A DNA stretch of 64,000 nt from Actinokineospora enzanensis DSM 44649 (lineage in GTDB: Bacteria; Actinomycetota; Actinomycetes; Mycobacteriales; Pseudonocardiaceae), in contig NZ_KB894406.1 of the NCBI RefSeq assembly GCF_000374445.1, positions 186,001 through 250,000 of the forward strand, in the 5' to 3' direction. The notes below the pieces were generated by a model, which worked only from the letters and a program-made list of their open reading frames with translations, ran no database searches and was not told the origin of the DNA. Positions within the stretch are counted from its first letter, which is position 1. Every line of letters starts with the position of its first letter. Both the position numbers and the translations under genes were made by a program. This document shows positions 26,613 to 34,331 of the stretch, piece after piece.

Positions 26613-28178
26613 ATGTCCACCGGTGTGGTCACGGGCGAGTCCCTGGACGTGCTGGGCGGCCTGGTCGGCGGCCCGCGCACCGACGACGTGCTGCGCGCCG
26701 CCGCGGTGGCCGCGCCCGACGCGGTCGCGCTGGTCTCGCCCGCAGGCACGCTCACGTACGCCGAGTTCGACCTGAAGGTCGACGCGCTCGCGGCGGCCCT
26801 GCGGGAGCGGGTCGGTCAGGGCGCGGTCATCGCGTTGACCGCCGCGCTGGACGAGTCGTTCGCGGTCGGCTACTTCGCGATCGCCCGCTCCGGCAACATC
26901 AGCGCGCTGATCAACCCGCTGCTGCGCCCCGACGGCTATACGCACGTGCTGCGCACCTCCGGGGCACGGCTGGCGATCGTGGTGCCGTCGGTGTACCTGC
27001 GGGTCGCCGAGGTGTTCGACCGGCTGCCCGAGCTGGGGTGGCTGGTGCTGACGCACCGGGTGGGGGAGGAGCTGCCGGAGGCGGAGACCGTCCGGGAGCT
27101 CGTCACCGCGGCGACGCCGTCGTCGGACGAGCCCGACGCGGGCCCGGACGACGTGGCGTGCCTGCAGTTCACCAGCGGCACGACCGGCGCGCCCAAGGCG
27201 GTCCGGCTCTCGCACCGCAACCTGACGGTGAACGCGGCGCAGGTGGCGCACTCGCACCGGCTGGACCCGTACTCGGTGCTGGTGAACTACCTGCCCACGT
27301 TCCACCTCATGCACCTGACCGCCGGGGTGGCCGCGCGCGCCACGCACGTGCTGTGCCCCGGGGACGATCCGGTCGTCGCGATCGAGACCGCCGCCCGGTA
27401 CCGGGCGACGCATTTCTACAGCCTGCCCGTGCGGCTCTCGCGGCTCGCCGTGGACCCGCGGCTGTCCGGCCTCACCGTGCCGACCCTGCGCGCGATACTG
27501 TCCGGCGGCTCGTCGCTGCCGGGCCCGGCGACGCTGTCGCTCTCGCAGCAGTTCGGCGTGCCGGTGGTGCAGGGCTACGGCCTGGCCGAGACCTCGCCGT
27601 TGACCAACAGCGAGAACCTCGACCGCTGGAAGCTCGGCTCCAGCGGCCCGCCGGTCCCGGGCACCTCGGTGCGCGTGGTCGACGTGGCCACCCGGGCGGT
27701 CCTGCCGGTCGGCGGGATCGGCGAGATCGAGGTCGTCGGCCCCCAGCTCATGCAGGGCTACCTGGGCCGCGACCTGGCCACGGAGCTGACCGCGGACGGC
27801 TGGTTCGCCACCGGCGACATCGGTCGGGTCGACGCGGACGGCCACCTGTTCGTGGTCGACCGGATCAAGGACGTCTTCAAGTGCGACAACTGGCTGGTGT
27901 CGCCCTCGGAGATCGAGCGCGTCGTGCTGCGCCACCCGGGCGTCGCCGACTGCGTGGTCGTCGACTACCCGGACGAGTTCAGCGGCGCCGTCGCCTGCGG
28001 CGTCATCGTCCCCCGGGGCGCCGACTTCGACCCGGAGGACCTGCGGTCCTTCGTCGCCGCCCGCACCCCGTACTACGAGAACCTCCGCCACATCACCCTC
28101 GTCGACGCCATCCCGCGGTCCCCCAACGGCAAGGTGCAACGCCGTGCGGTCCGGGACAGCGTCCTCGGCACCTCTTGA
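26613..28178 (+). CDS. Acyl-CoA ligase (AMP-binding)
   Basis: The ATG at 26613 follows GGAGGAGGGGACG. The 521-residue protein has the P-loop-like FTSGTTGAPKAVRLSH, GYGLAETSPLTNSE, the GWFATGDIGRVD hinge region and the C-terminal catalytic Lys in PRSPNGKVQRRAV. It activates a carboxylic acid as acyl-AMP and passes it to CoA. Ligases of this kind (MtmL, OxyH) accompany amidotransferases and acyltransferases in tetracycline- and aureolic-acid-type clusters and may activate the starter or rescue a free acid intermediate. Substrate not predictable by eye. Confidence 0.93.
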   Translation: MSTGVVTGESLDVLGGLVGGPRTDDVLRAAAVAAPDAVALVSPAGTLTYAEFDLKVDALAAALRERVGQGAVIALTAALDESFAVGYFAIARSGNISALINPLLRPDGYTHVLRTSGARLAIVVPSVYLRVAEVFDRLPELGWLVLTHRVGEELPEAETVRELVTAATPSSDEPDAGPDDVACLQFTSGTTGAPKAVRLSHRNLTVNAAQVAHSHRLDPYSVLVNYLPTFHLMHLTAGVAARATHVLCPGDDPVVAIETAARYRATHFYSLPVRLSRLAVDPRLSGLTVPTLRAILSGGSSLPGPATLSLSQQFGVPVVQGYGLAETSPLTNSENLDRWKLGSSGPPVPGTSVRVVDVATRAVLPVGGIGEIEVVGPQLMQGYLGRDLATELTADGWFATGDIGRVDADGHLFVVDRIKDVFKCDNWLVSPSEIERVVLRHPGVADCVVVDYPDEFSGAVACGVIVPRGADFDPEDLRSFVAARTPYYENLRHITLVDAIPRSPNGKVQRRAVRDSVLGTS

Positions 28179-28191
28179 TCAGGAGACGGAC

Positions 28192-28494
28192 ATGTTCACC
28201 TTCATCAACAGCTTCAAGGTCACCGGCCCGACGGCCGACTTCGAGGCCGCCCTCGGCCGGATCAGCGCCCATATGTCCAGCCGCCCCGGTTTCCGCTGGG
28301 CCAAGCTCTACCGCAGCATCCGCGACGCGGACGTCTACGTCGAGATGGCCGAGTGGGACGACGCCGCCTCGCACCGCGCCGCCACCCAGGAGCCGGGCTT
28401 CCAGGCCAACATCGGCTCGCTGATGGCCGTCGCCACGGCCGAGCCCGGCCCGTTCGAGCTGCTCGCCGACCACGAAGGACAGCCGGTCGCCTGA
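28192..28494 (+). CDS. ABM-family small monooxygenase/cyclase-like protein
   Basis: A 100-residue single-domain protein preceded by AGGAGACGG. The sequence MFTFINSFKV, then FRWAKLYRSIRDADVYVEMAEW, matches antibiotic-biosynthesis-monooxygenase (ABM) ferredoxin-like folds. Members such as ActVA-ORF6 and TcmH oxidise anthrones to quinones without cofactors, while others act as cyclase helpers. It follows the ligase by 13 bases. A hairpin with a U-rich tail lies just after its stop. Confidence 0.82.
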   Translation: MFTFINSFKVTGPTADFEAALGRISAHMSSRPGFRWAKLYRSIRDADVYVEMAEWDDAASHRAATQEPGFQANIGSLMAVATAEPGPFELLADHEGQPVA

Positions 28495-28501
28495 CCGGCC
28501 T

Positions 28502-28553
28502 GCCGTTCCGCCACCTACTCACCCCCGGGGTGGCGGAACGGCTCTTTCCTTTT
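28502..28553 (+). terminator. Intrinsic terminator or attenuator inside the operon
   Basis: Perfect 14-bp arms, GCCGTTCCGCCACC and its complement, around a 13-base loop, followed by TCTTTCCTTTT. It lies between the ABM gene and the acyltransferase gene on the same strand and ends just before the GGAGGAG site of the latter. Confidence 0.75.
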
Positions 28554-28565
28554 GGAGGAGCCACA

Positions 28566-29492
28566 ATGACCACCGGTGACGTCGTCCTGCTGATCCCCGG
28601 CCAGGGCGCGCAGTACCCCGGCATGGCCGTCGACCGACACCGCGCCGACCCGGCCTTCGCCGCCGATATCGACGAGTTCTTCGCGCTGATGGGCCCGCGC
28701 GGCGCGGAGATCCGCACCGACTGGCTTGCCGAACACCCGGTGGTGCCGATCGACGACGCGTCCCGGGCCCAGCCGCTGCTGTTCGCGCTCGGGTATGCGC
28801 ATGCCCGGTCCCTGATGCGCGGCGGGGTGGACCCTACCGTCCTTATCGGACACAGCGTCGGCGAGCTGGTCGCCGCCTGCCTGGCCGAGGTGTTCGACCT
28901 GGCCACGGCCGCGGCGATCATGAACGCCCGGTTGAGCGCGCTGGCGGATATCGCCGACGGCGGGATGGTCGCGGTCGCCGCCTCGGCGGCGACCGTCGAG
29001 CCGTTCCTGGTCGACGGGGTGGTTGTCGGGGCGGTCAACGCTCCTATGCAGACAGTGGTGTCCGGGGCGCGTGCGGCCCTGGACGAGGTCGTCGCCGCGA
29101 TGACCGCCGCCGGGCTGGTGTGCTTCCCGGTGCCCGCGCTACAGCCGTTTCACAGCCCGGCCGCCGCGGGGCCTGCGGCGTTGTTCACCGCCGGGATCGC
29201 CGGGTTGCCGCTGCACGCGCCTCGGCGGTTGATCCAGTCGACGGTCACCGCCGAGGTGGTCACCGGGGCCGAGGCCCGGCGGCCGGATTTCTGGGCCGAG
29301 CAGATCGCGCAGCCGGTGGTGTTCTGGCCTGCCGTGGACGCGGTGTTGTCGGATCCCGGGTTGCTGGGGGACGGGTTCGTCGTGGTGGAGGCGGGGGAGG
29401 GGAAGTCGCTCTCCTCGCTGGTACGACGTCACAAGGCGATGCGGTCGGGCCGGGGCTCGGTGTTGCGGCCGGGCGAGCTGGTACACCGGTAA
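28566..29492 (+). CDS. Acyltransferase (malonyl-CoA:ACP transacylase-like)
   Basis: The 308-residue protein has the FabD/AT fold: LLIPGQGAQYPGMA at the start, the nucleophile motif GHSVGELVA (Ser97), and the catalytic His in PFHSPAAAG. The Arg that binds the malonyl carboxylate is not obvious in the usual QPLLFALGYAHARSLM segment, so a non-malonyl starter or an editing role (ZhuC-, OxyP-like) is possible. GGAGGAG precedes the ATG. A terminator-like hairpin separates it from the ABM gene upstream. Confidence 0.9.
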   Translation: MTTGDVVLLIPGQGAQYPGMAVDRHRADPAFAADIDEFFALMGPRGAEIRTDWLAEHPVVPIDDASRAQPLLFALGYAHARSLMRGGVDPTVLIGHSVGELVAACLAEVFDLATAAAIMNARLSALADIADGGMVAVAASAATVEPFLVDGVVVGAVNAPMQTVVSGARAALDEVVAAMTAAGLVCFPVPALQPFHSPAAAGPAALFTAGIAGLPLHAPRRLIQSTVTAEVVTGAEARRPDFWAEQIAQPVVFWPAVDAVLSDPGLLGDGFVVVEAGEGKSLSSLVRRHKAMRSGRGSVLRPGELVHR

Positions 29493-29504
29493 CCACAGCA
29501 CACG

Positions 29505-29541
29505 AAACCCGCCCCCGGCCGAAGCGGCCGGGGGCGGATTT
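29505..29541. terminator. Bidirectional terminator
   Basis: Stem GCCCCCGGCC/GGCCGGGGGC extended by CC/GG and AAA/TTT with one mismatch, loop GAAGC-like. It lies between the convergent acyltransferase and MBL genes; the flanking A and T runs suit termination in both directions. Confidence 0.8.
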
Positions 29542-29626
29542 CGCCGTGTCGGCTACCGTCCACAGCAGACTTGACCGGAACGGTTCCGCCTGCGCGGCGA
29601 GGGAGGTGCCGCGCAGGCGGAAGTAC

Positions 29627-30565
29627 TCATGCGTGGCAGGTGGGCAAACCCCCGTAGTGCTTCACCATCGCCCCGAACATCTCGCCCACATCCAGCACGG
29701 CCCCGGGCTCGGCCCCCCGGGCCTCCGCGCAGGCCCGGAACAGGTTCGGCACCAACCTCTCCCCGTCCACCCACTCCGAGAACTCCCCGAGCGACACCGA
29801 CGAAGCCACCTCCAGCGGCCCCACCCCCGAAGCCACAGCCTCGCAGGCAAGCCCGCTCAACCACCGCAGATACCGCACGTTGGCGTCCAACATCTCGATC
29901 CCGCACACCGGCCCGTGCCCCGGCACGATCACCGACGGATCCAGCCGCCGCACGGTCTCCAGCGCGTCCAGCAACCCGCGAACCGACCCGGTCATCACGA
30001 ACGGCGTCACCCCGGACATCACCAGGTCCCCGGCGAACAACACCCGCTCGGCGGGCAGCCACACCGCCGTGTCGTAGGCGGAGTGCGCGGGCCCCAGATG
30101 GAGCAACTCGGCGACCGTTCCCCCGGCCCGCACCGTCATCCGGTCGCGGTAGGTGACCGTCGGGGCGTCAACCCCTATCTCGCCCCACTCCACGTCCGGC
30201 CACAGTGTCGTCAGGTGGAGCCCGTGCGCCACCATGTCGGCGGCCGTGCCCTCCTGGGCGATCACCGTCGCCTCCGGGAAGGCCGCGTTTCCGAACGTGT
30301 GGTCGCCGTGCGAGTGCGTGTTCACCAGGAAGCGTGGCGGCGGCGCGCCGGTGCTCGCGATCATGGCGCGGAGCAGTTCGGCGCGTCCCCTGGTGGCCGC
30401 GGTGTCGATCAGCACGGTGTCGTCCCGGCCGGTGAGGACGCCCGCGTTGTTCAGGCACCAGCCGCCGTCCGGTTGCAGGAAGGCGTGGACGCCGTCGGCG
30501 ACCTCGGTGAGGGCAGGCGCCTCAGCGCTGGGCGTAGCGGTCGGCGAGTGCGGGTTTGCGGTCAT
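29627..30565 (-). CDS. Metallo-beta-lactamase-fold hydrolase
   Basis: The 312-residue protein has the MBL zinc motif NTHSHGDHTFGN (His84, His86, Asp88, His89), a later His in LGPAHSAYDTAVW, Asp in LFAGDLVM and His in VPGHGPVCG. In type II polyketide clusters this fold includes ActIV-type cyclase/thioesterases, but generic hydrolases share it. Its ATG lies 44 bases inside the 3' end of the LuxR gene on the same strand, so the two are coupled; no later start codon gives a complete domain. Confidence 0.88.
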   Translation of the reverse strand: MTANPHSPTATPSAEAPALTEVADGVHAFLQPDGGWCLNNAGVLTGRDDTVLIDTAATRGRAELLRAMIASTGAPPPRFLVNTHSHGDHTFGNAAFPEATVIAQEGTAADMVAHGLHLTTLWPDVEWGEIGVDAPTVTYRDRMTVRAGGTVAELLHLGPAHSAYDTAVWLPAERVLFAGDLVMSGVTPFVMTGSVRGLLDALETVRRLDPSVIVPGHGPVCGIEMLDANVRYLRWLSGLACEAVASGVGPLEVASSVSLGEFSEWVDGERLVPNLFRACAEARGAEPGAVLDVGEMFGAMVKHYGGLPTCHA

Positions 30566-31232
30566 GGCCCGAGCATGCGCGGAGGCGATCGTGGTGCTCT
30601 GGGGGCGTGATCGGGCGGTCGAGCCGGATGCCCAGCCTGCCATCCTGGTTGGACCGGTTCACCGCGTCGATGCGAGAGACCGCCCCCAGCTTGCCGAAGA
30701 TGTTGCGCAGGTGCCGCTTGACCGTGCCCTCCGCGATGGACAGGTGGGTGGCGATCTGGCGGTTGCTCATCCCGCTGGCCACCAGGTCCAGGACCTCGCT
30801 CTCGCGCACGGACAGCTGCCTGCGCTGCTCGTCGTACGGGTCGTCCTGCTGGGCGCGGGCAGTGGGCAGCATCAGCACCACGCCGTCGTCGCGGCGGTCG
30901 GCGGTGACGATGGCGTCGGTGAGGTGGCCGAACGGGCTGTCGGGGGCCAGGTGCACGTCGGCGCCGAGGTCGCGGGACTGGCTGATCGCCACGCTGCGCA
31001 GCGAGCGGGCCACCAGCCGCAGCCCGCCGAGGCACTGGGCCAGCGCGAACGCGGGCGCGCCGCCGACGACCACCACATCCGGGCAGGCGTCGAGCAGCAG
31101 CTGCATCTCCGGCCCGTCGAGATCGGTCGCCCCCACGACCACGAACCTGCCCTCCGCCGCCAGCGCGTTCCGCAGCGCCTCGCGTAAGAGCAGGGAGCCG
31201 TACAGGAGCAGGACGGAGATCGTCTTAGGCAT
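30522..31232 (-). CDS. LuxR-type regulator with a degenerate receiver domain; contains a TTA codon
   Basis: The 236-residue protein has an N-terminal domain shaped like a response-regulator receiver but without the acidic pocket: the start is LLLYGSLLLREAL rather than DDH, and the phospho-acceptor position reads DVVVVGG instead of DVVLMD. It is thus unlikely to be phosphorylated. The C-terminal LuxR helix-turn-helix is clear: LSVRESEVLDLVASGMSNRQIA, then GTVKRHLRNIFGKLGA. Leu16 is a TTA codon (31185-31187), predicting dependence on the bldA tRNA. Divergent from the methyltransferase at 31473. Confidence 0.9.
   Translation of the reverse strand: MPKTISVLLLYGSLLLREALRNALAAEGRFVVVGATDLDGPEMQLLLDACPDVVVVGGAPAFALAQCLGGLRLVARSLRSVAISQSRDLGADVHLAPDSPFGHLTDAIVTADRRDDGVVLMLPTARAQQDDPYDEQRRQLSVRESEVLDLVASGMSNRQIATHLSIAEGTVKRHLRNIFGKLGAVSRIDAVNRSNQDGRLGIRLDRPITPPEHHDRLRACSGHDRKPALADRYAQR
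31185..31187 (-). other. TTA (bldA) codon in the LuxR gene
   Basis: In-frame TTA for Leu16. In streptomycetes and relatives TTA codons are rare and need the bldA tRNA, so they delay regulator synthesis to late growth. Confidence 0.85.
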
Positions 31233-31260
31233 GGTGCTAACCCCCTGTATCGACCATGAT

Positions 31261-31275
31261 CTTAAGTAGCTTAAG
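31261..31275. promoter_or_regulatory. CTTAAG-TAG-CTTAAG palindrome upstream of the LuxR gene
   Basis: A perfect 15-base symmetrical element about 30 bases upstream of the LuxR ATG in an AT-richer divergent spacer of 240 bases. It could be an operator for LuxR itself or for another regulator. Confidence 0.4.
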
Positions 31276-31472
31276 TGCGACACTCTCAGCTTCCGTACCG
31301 CCGAACGAGTGGACGCCATGGTAACGGCTATCCAGGGTGGTCAAGCTGGTTTATCGGTACTTTTCTCGGCAATTGTCCTAGGGGTGCGATCAGTCCTCTG
31401 CGTGATTTCCAACGGCATTCGATCGCGGACGGTCACGATGGGGTATCACGTGCGTCGAGCAGGAGGAATCCG

Positions 31473-32498
31473 ATGTCGGAAACGGTACGGGCGAACGGCC
31501 CCATGGACACCGCCGGGGTCATGCGGCTCACCACGGCCTACGCCGAAAGCAGGCTGCTGCACAGCGCGGTGGAGGTCGGTGTCTTCGAATTGCTGGCCAA
31601 CGGCCCGGCGGTGGAACCGGAGATTCGTCGTGAATTGAGCCTGCATGCCCGTTTCCTCCCGCATTTCCTGGACGCGTTGGTCGCGCTGGGGCTGTTGGAG
31701 AAGGACGGCGAGAGCTACCGCAACGCCCCCGCCGCGGCCCAGGTCCTCGTCCCCGGTGGCGAGGTTTTCCTCGGCGGCCGGGTGCGCGCCGCGGCGACCA
31801 AGCACTACCACACCTGGGGCAGGCTGACCGACGCCCTGCGTGACGGCGAGGCCAAGGCGGGCGGCGGGCCCAACGCGTTCAAGCGCCTGTACAGCGACCC
31901 CGCGCAGACCCGCGCGTTCCTCATCCACATGGACGCCAACAACGGCCAGGTCGCCCCACAGCTCGCCGCGACCGTCGACTGGTCCGGCATCCGCGACTTC
32001 GTCGACGTCGGCGGCGCCCGCGGCAACGTGGCCGCGCACCTGGTCGCCGCGCATCCGCACCTGCACGGCGGCGTGTTCGAGCTGCCCGCGGTGGAGCCGG
32101 TGTTCGACGAGCTGATGGCCGAGCGCGGCCTGACCGGCAAGGTCACCTTCCACGGCGGCGACTTCTTCGCCGACCCGCTGCCCGCCACCGACGCGATCGT
32201 GCTCGGCCACGTGTTGCACGACTGGTCCGGGGACAGGTGCGTGGAGCTGCTGGAACGGGTCCGGGACGCGCTCAACCCCGGCGGCGCGGTGGTGATCTAC
32301 GACCAGATGCTGGACGAGACCGCGCCCGCGCTGCGCAGCCTGATCGGCAGCCTCAACGTCGGCCTGATCACCGAGGGCGGCGGCGAGTACACCGTGTCCC
32401 GGTGCCGCACCTGGCTGGAGAAGGCGGGTTTCCGGTTCGCCAAGGCCACTCCGTTCCCGCAGGGCAACGACACGGTCGTGGTCGGCATCAAGAACTGA
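31473..32498 (+). CDS. SAM-dependent methyltransferase (Methyltransf_2 type)
   Basis: The 341-residue protein follows AGGAGGAATCCG. It has the N-terminal dimerisation/winged-helix region (TTAYAESRLLHSAVEVGVFE) and a SAM site DFVDVGGARGNVAAHLVAA, then VLGHVLHDWSGDRCVELL and a C-terminal YTVSRCRTWLEKAGF. These features match polyketide O-methyltransferases such as TcmN C-terminal domain, DnrK and OxyF/OxyT relatives. It is a single-gene unit between the LuxR and SARP genes and ends in a strong hairpin. Confidence 0.92.
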   Translation: MSETVRANGPMDTAGVMRLTTAYAESRLLHSAVEVGVFELLANGPAVEPEIRRELSLHARFLPHFLDALVALGLLEKDGESYRNAPAAAQVLVPGGEVFLGGRVRAAATKHYHTWGRLTDALRDGEAKAGGGPNAFKRLYSDPAQTRAFLIHMDANNGQVAPQLAATVDWSGIRDFVDVGGARGNVAAHLVAAHPHLHGGVFELPAVEPVFDELMAERGLTGKVTFHGGDFFADPLPATDAIVLGHVLHDWSGDRCVELLERVRDALNPGGAVVIYDQMLDETAPALRSLIGSLNVGLITEGGGEYTVSRCRTWLEKAGFRFAKATPFPQGNDTVVVGIKN

Positions 32499-32518
32499 TA
32501 TGCCCCTATCCGAAGCGG

Positions 32519-32555
32519 AAGCCGGGACGCCTGTGGCGTCCCGGCTTTCCCGTGT
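32519..32555 (+). terminator. Terminator of the methyltransferase gene
   Basis: Perfect 13-bp arms, AAGCCGGGACGCC and complement, with a TGT loop, followed by TTCCCGTGTT. It lies between the methyltransferase and the convergent SARP gene. Confidence 0.8.
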
Positions 32556-32593
32556 TCTCGGGCTGTTTTCTTGAGGATCTCTTGAACCGGGCT

Positions 32594-33379
32594 TCAGACC
32601 GCGGTGAGCAGCGGCGCGTCGATCTGGTCCTGCTCGGCCAGGATCGACCGGTGCACCTCGCGGATGACCGCCGAGGGCTCCAGGCCCAGCTCCTCGTTCA
32701 GGATCGACCGGACGCTGCGGTAGGCGTGCAGCGCGTCGTTGCGCCTGCCCGCCCGGGTGAGCGCGACCATCAGCTGCGCGTGGAACCATTCGTTGAACGG
32801 GTGCTCGGTGACCAGCGCGCGCAGCTCCCCGATGAGGTCCACGTGCTTGCCGAGCAGCAGGTCGATGTGGGTGCGCAGCTGCAGCGCGGCGATCCGCCGG
32901 TCCTCCAGGCCCGCGACGTGCGTCTGCAGCAGCGGGCCGATGCGCACATTGCTCAGCGCGGGCCCGCGCCACATGACCAGTGCCTCGGTGGCGCATTCCG
33001 CGGCGGTGCGGATGTCACCGGAGGCCAGGTACTCCTTGGCCATGGCGTGGAACATGTCGAAATCGGCAGTGTCCACCGTGCCCGGCGGCAGCCGCAGCAC
33101 ATAGCCGGGTTCCTGGGTCTGCACCAGCCGTTCCGCACGCGCCTCCCCGAAGGCGTTCGCGAACAATCGGCGCAGCTGGTAGATGTAGGTGCGCGCGGTA
33201 TTGACGCCGCTGCGCGGTGGGGTGCCCTCCCATAACTCCTCCACCAGCGCGTCCACGCTGATCAATCGGTTGGCCCCGACGGTCAGCAAAGCGAGCACCT
33301 GTTTTACTTTAGGAGCTGTGGGAGTCAGCTCCGCTTTACCGTCGAATACCCCCAAGGGCCCGAGGATCGTGATGTTCAT
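32594..33379 (-). CDS. SARP-family pathway activator (short form); contains a TTA codon
   Basis: The 261-residue protein is a classical small SARP: an OmpR-like winged helix (MNITILGPLGVFDG, then TPTAPKVKQVLALLTVGANR and RTYIYQLRRLF) and a BTAD helical domain (DIRTAAECATEALVMWRGPAL, then ALHAYRSVRSILNEELGLEP). SARPs bind heptamer repeats at promoters of antibiotic genes and activate them. Leu49 in EELW is a TTA codon (33233-33235), predicting bldA control. GAAGGGAGC precedes the ATG at 33379. Being the smallest SARP and the nearest to the PKS genes, it is the likely activator of that cluster. Confidence 0.94.
   Translation of the reverse strand: MNITILGPLGVFDGKAELTPTAPKVKQVLALLTVGANRLISVDALVEELWEGTPPRSGVNTARTYIYQLRRLFANAFGEARAERLVQTQEPGYVLRLPPGTVDTADFDMFHAMAKEYLASGDIRTAAECATEALVMWRGPALSNVRIGPLLQTHVAGLEDRRIAALQLRTHIDLLLGKHVDLIGELRALVTEHPFNEWFHAQLMVALTRAGRRNDALHAYRSVRSILNEELGLEPSAVIREVHRSILAEQDQIDAPLLTAV
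33233..33235 (-). other. TTA (bldA) codon in the SARP gene
   Basis: In-frame TTA at Leu49 within the winged-helix domain, in a GAG-GAG-TTA-TGG context. I saw no TTA in the two larger SARP genes at 51.3 and 58-59.8 kb. Confidence 0.85.
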
Positions 33380-33506
33380 CACCGCTCCCTTCGAAACACT
33401 CCCCATGCCTTGCCGACGTTAGCGCACAGGTAAAGCGGGGCCAATCATTATGCCTCTAAAGGAACACGGTGTGACCTGACCGGGTACCGCTGTCGATCAT
33501 CGGACG

Positions 33507-33547
33507 ATTGACCCGGTCGGCGCGTCAACTGCGCTGGCCGGGTCAAT
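33507..33547. terminator. Hairpin between the SARP gene and the next minus-strand gene
   Basis: Arms ATTGACCCGG and CCGGGTCAAT with inner GCGC pairs. It lies downstream of the gene at 33596-34153 and about 130 bases upstream of the SARP start, so it may isolate the SARP promoter from read-through. Confidence 0.55.
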
Positions 33548-33595
33548 GCGGGGTGGTCTGTTCGGCGCGCACGCCGATAGGGGTGCCGGATTGCC

Positions 33596-34153
33596 TTATA
33601 GTGGTTCAGGAGCGGAGGGTGGGTCATGCCGGAGCAGATCACGGAAACGCCGTTCGCCCTCGACCAGCTCCACCGTCCCGCGGGTCGACGGGTGCCCGGG
33701 CAGGTCCACCACGTGCTCGCCGGGGTGCAGTCCCTCGAACAGGTAGCGCCCCAGTTCATCGGTCACCGTCCGCCGCAGCTCACCGTCGGGGAGGACGAGC
33801 CGGACCGTGACCCCGGTGAGTGCCCCGGCTGGTCCGCTCACCGTGCCCGCCACCGACGCCCGGTGCGGCAGCAGCGTCACGTCGTAGTGCACCGTCCCCG
33901 GCGGCAGGTCCAGCCGCGTGGTGCGCGGCTCGCACCGGGCGGCCGACCAGATCGCCAGGAAGCTGCCGGGCGCGTCGGTGGCCAGCCAGTAGTGCCCGCA
34001 CGGCGGGCACGCGCACTGGTCCACCTGGGTGCCCGAGGTGTCCACCAGGGTCGCGGTGGCGTCCGGGATGACCCGCCCCGACCGGTCCCGCACCGTCCCG
34101 GTGACCATCGCGACCGCGAAGTCGACCGGTCCGGACGCGTAGACCTCTGCCAT
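33596..34153 (-). CDS. Carboxypeptidase-regulatory-like (beta-sandwich) protein
   Basis: The 185-residue protein follows AAGGGGCACGCC. It has two predicted transthyretin/CarboxypepD_reg-like beta-sandwich repeats: VTGTVRDRSGRVIPDATATLVD, and VAGTVSGPAGALTGVTVRLV ending DELGRYLFEGLHPGEHVVDL. Between them is QCACPPCGHYW, a Cys pair that could bind metal or form a disulfide. There is no signal peptide, so it is probably cytoplasmic. Function unknown. It follows the efflux gene after a repeat-filled spacer of about 180 bases on the same strand. Confidence 0.65.
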   Translation of the reverse strand: MAEVYASGPVDFAVAMVTGTVRDRSGRVIPDATATLVDTSGTQVDQCACPPCGHYWLATDAPGSFLAIWSAARCEPRTTRLDLPPGTVHYDVTLLPHRASVAGTVSGPAGALTGVTVRLVLPDGELRRTVTDELGRYLFEGLHPGEHVVDLPGHPSTRGTVELVEGERRFRDLLRHDPPSAPEPL

Positions 34154-34195
34154 GGCGTGCCCCTTCTCGTCGTGCCCTGTCCCGCCGCGCCGGTC

Positions 34196-34285
34196 CGGAC
34201 CGCGTTGTGTCGTACCGCGCTGTCCCGAACCGTGCCGCCTCGAACCGTGCCGTCCCGGACCGTGCTGCCCCGGACCGTGCCGTCC
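34196..34285. repeat. Six tandem 15-bp repeats
   Basis: Six diverged head-to-tail units around CGGACCGTGCCGTCC fill the spacer between the efflux gene and the downstream minus-strand gene. As the unit is a multiple of three, one minus-strand frame reads as repeated Thr-Val-Arg-x-x, but neither flanking gene uses that frame. Confidence 0.9.
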
Positions 34286-34331
34286 CGGACCGAATCGGTC
34301 GACACGGTGTCGGCCGGGGCGTCGGTCGCGG

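Noticed and set aside
34160-34331. Pentapeptide-repeat protein encoded by the 15-bp array
   Set aside because: No start codon, ribosome site or stop-bounded gene uses that frame.
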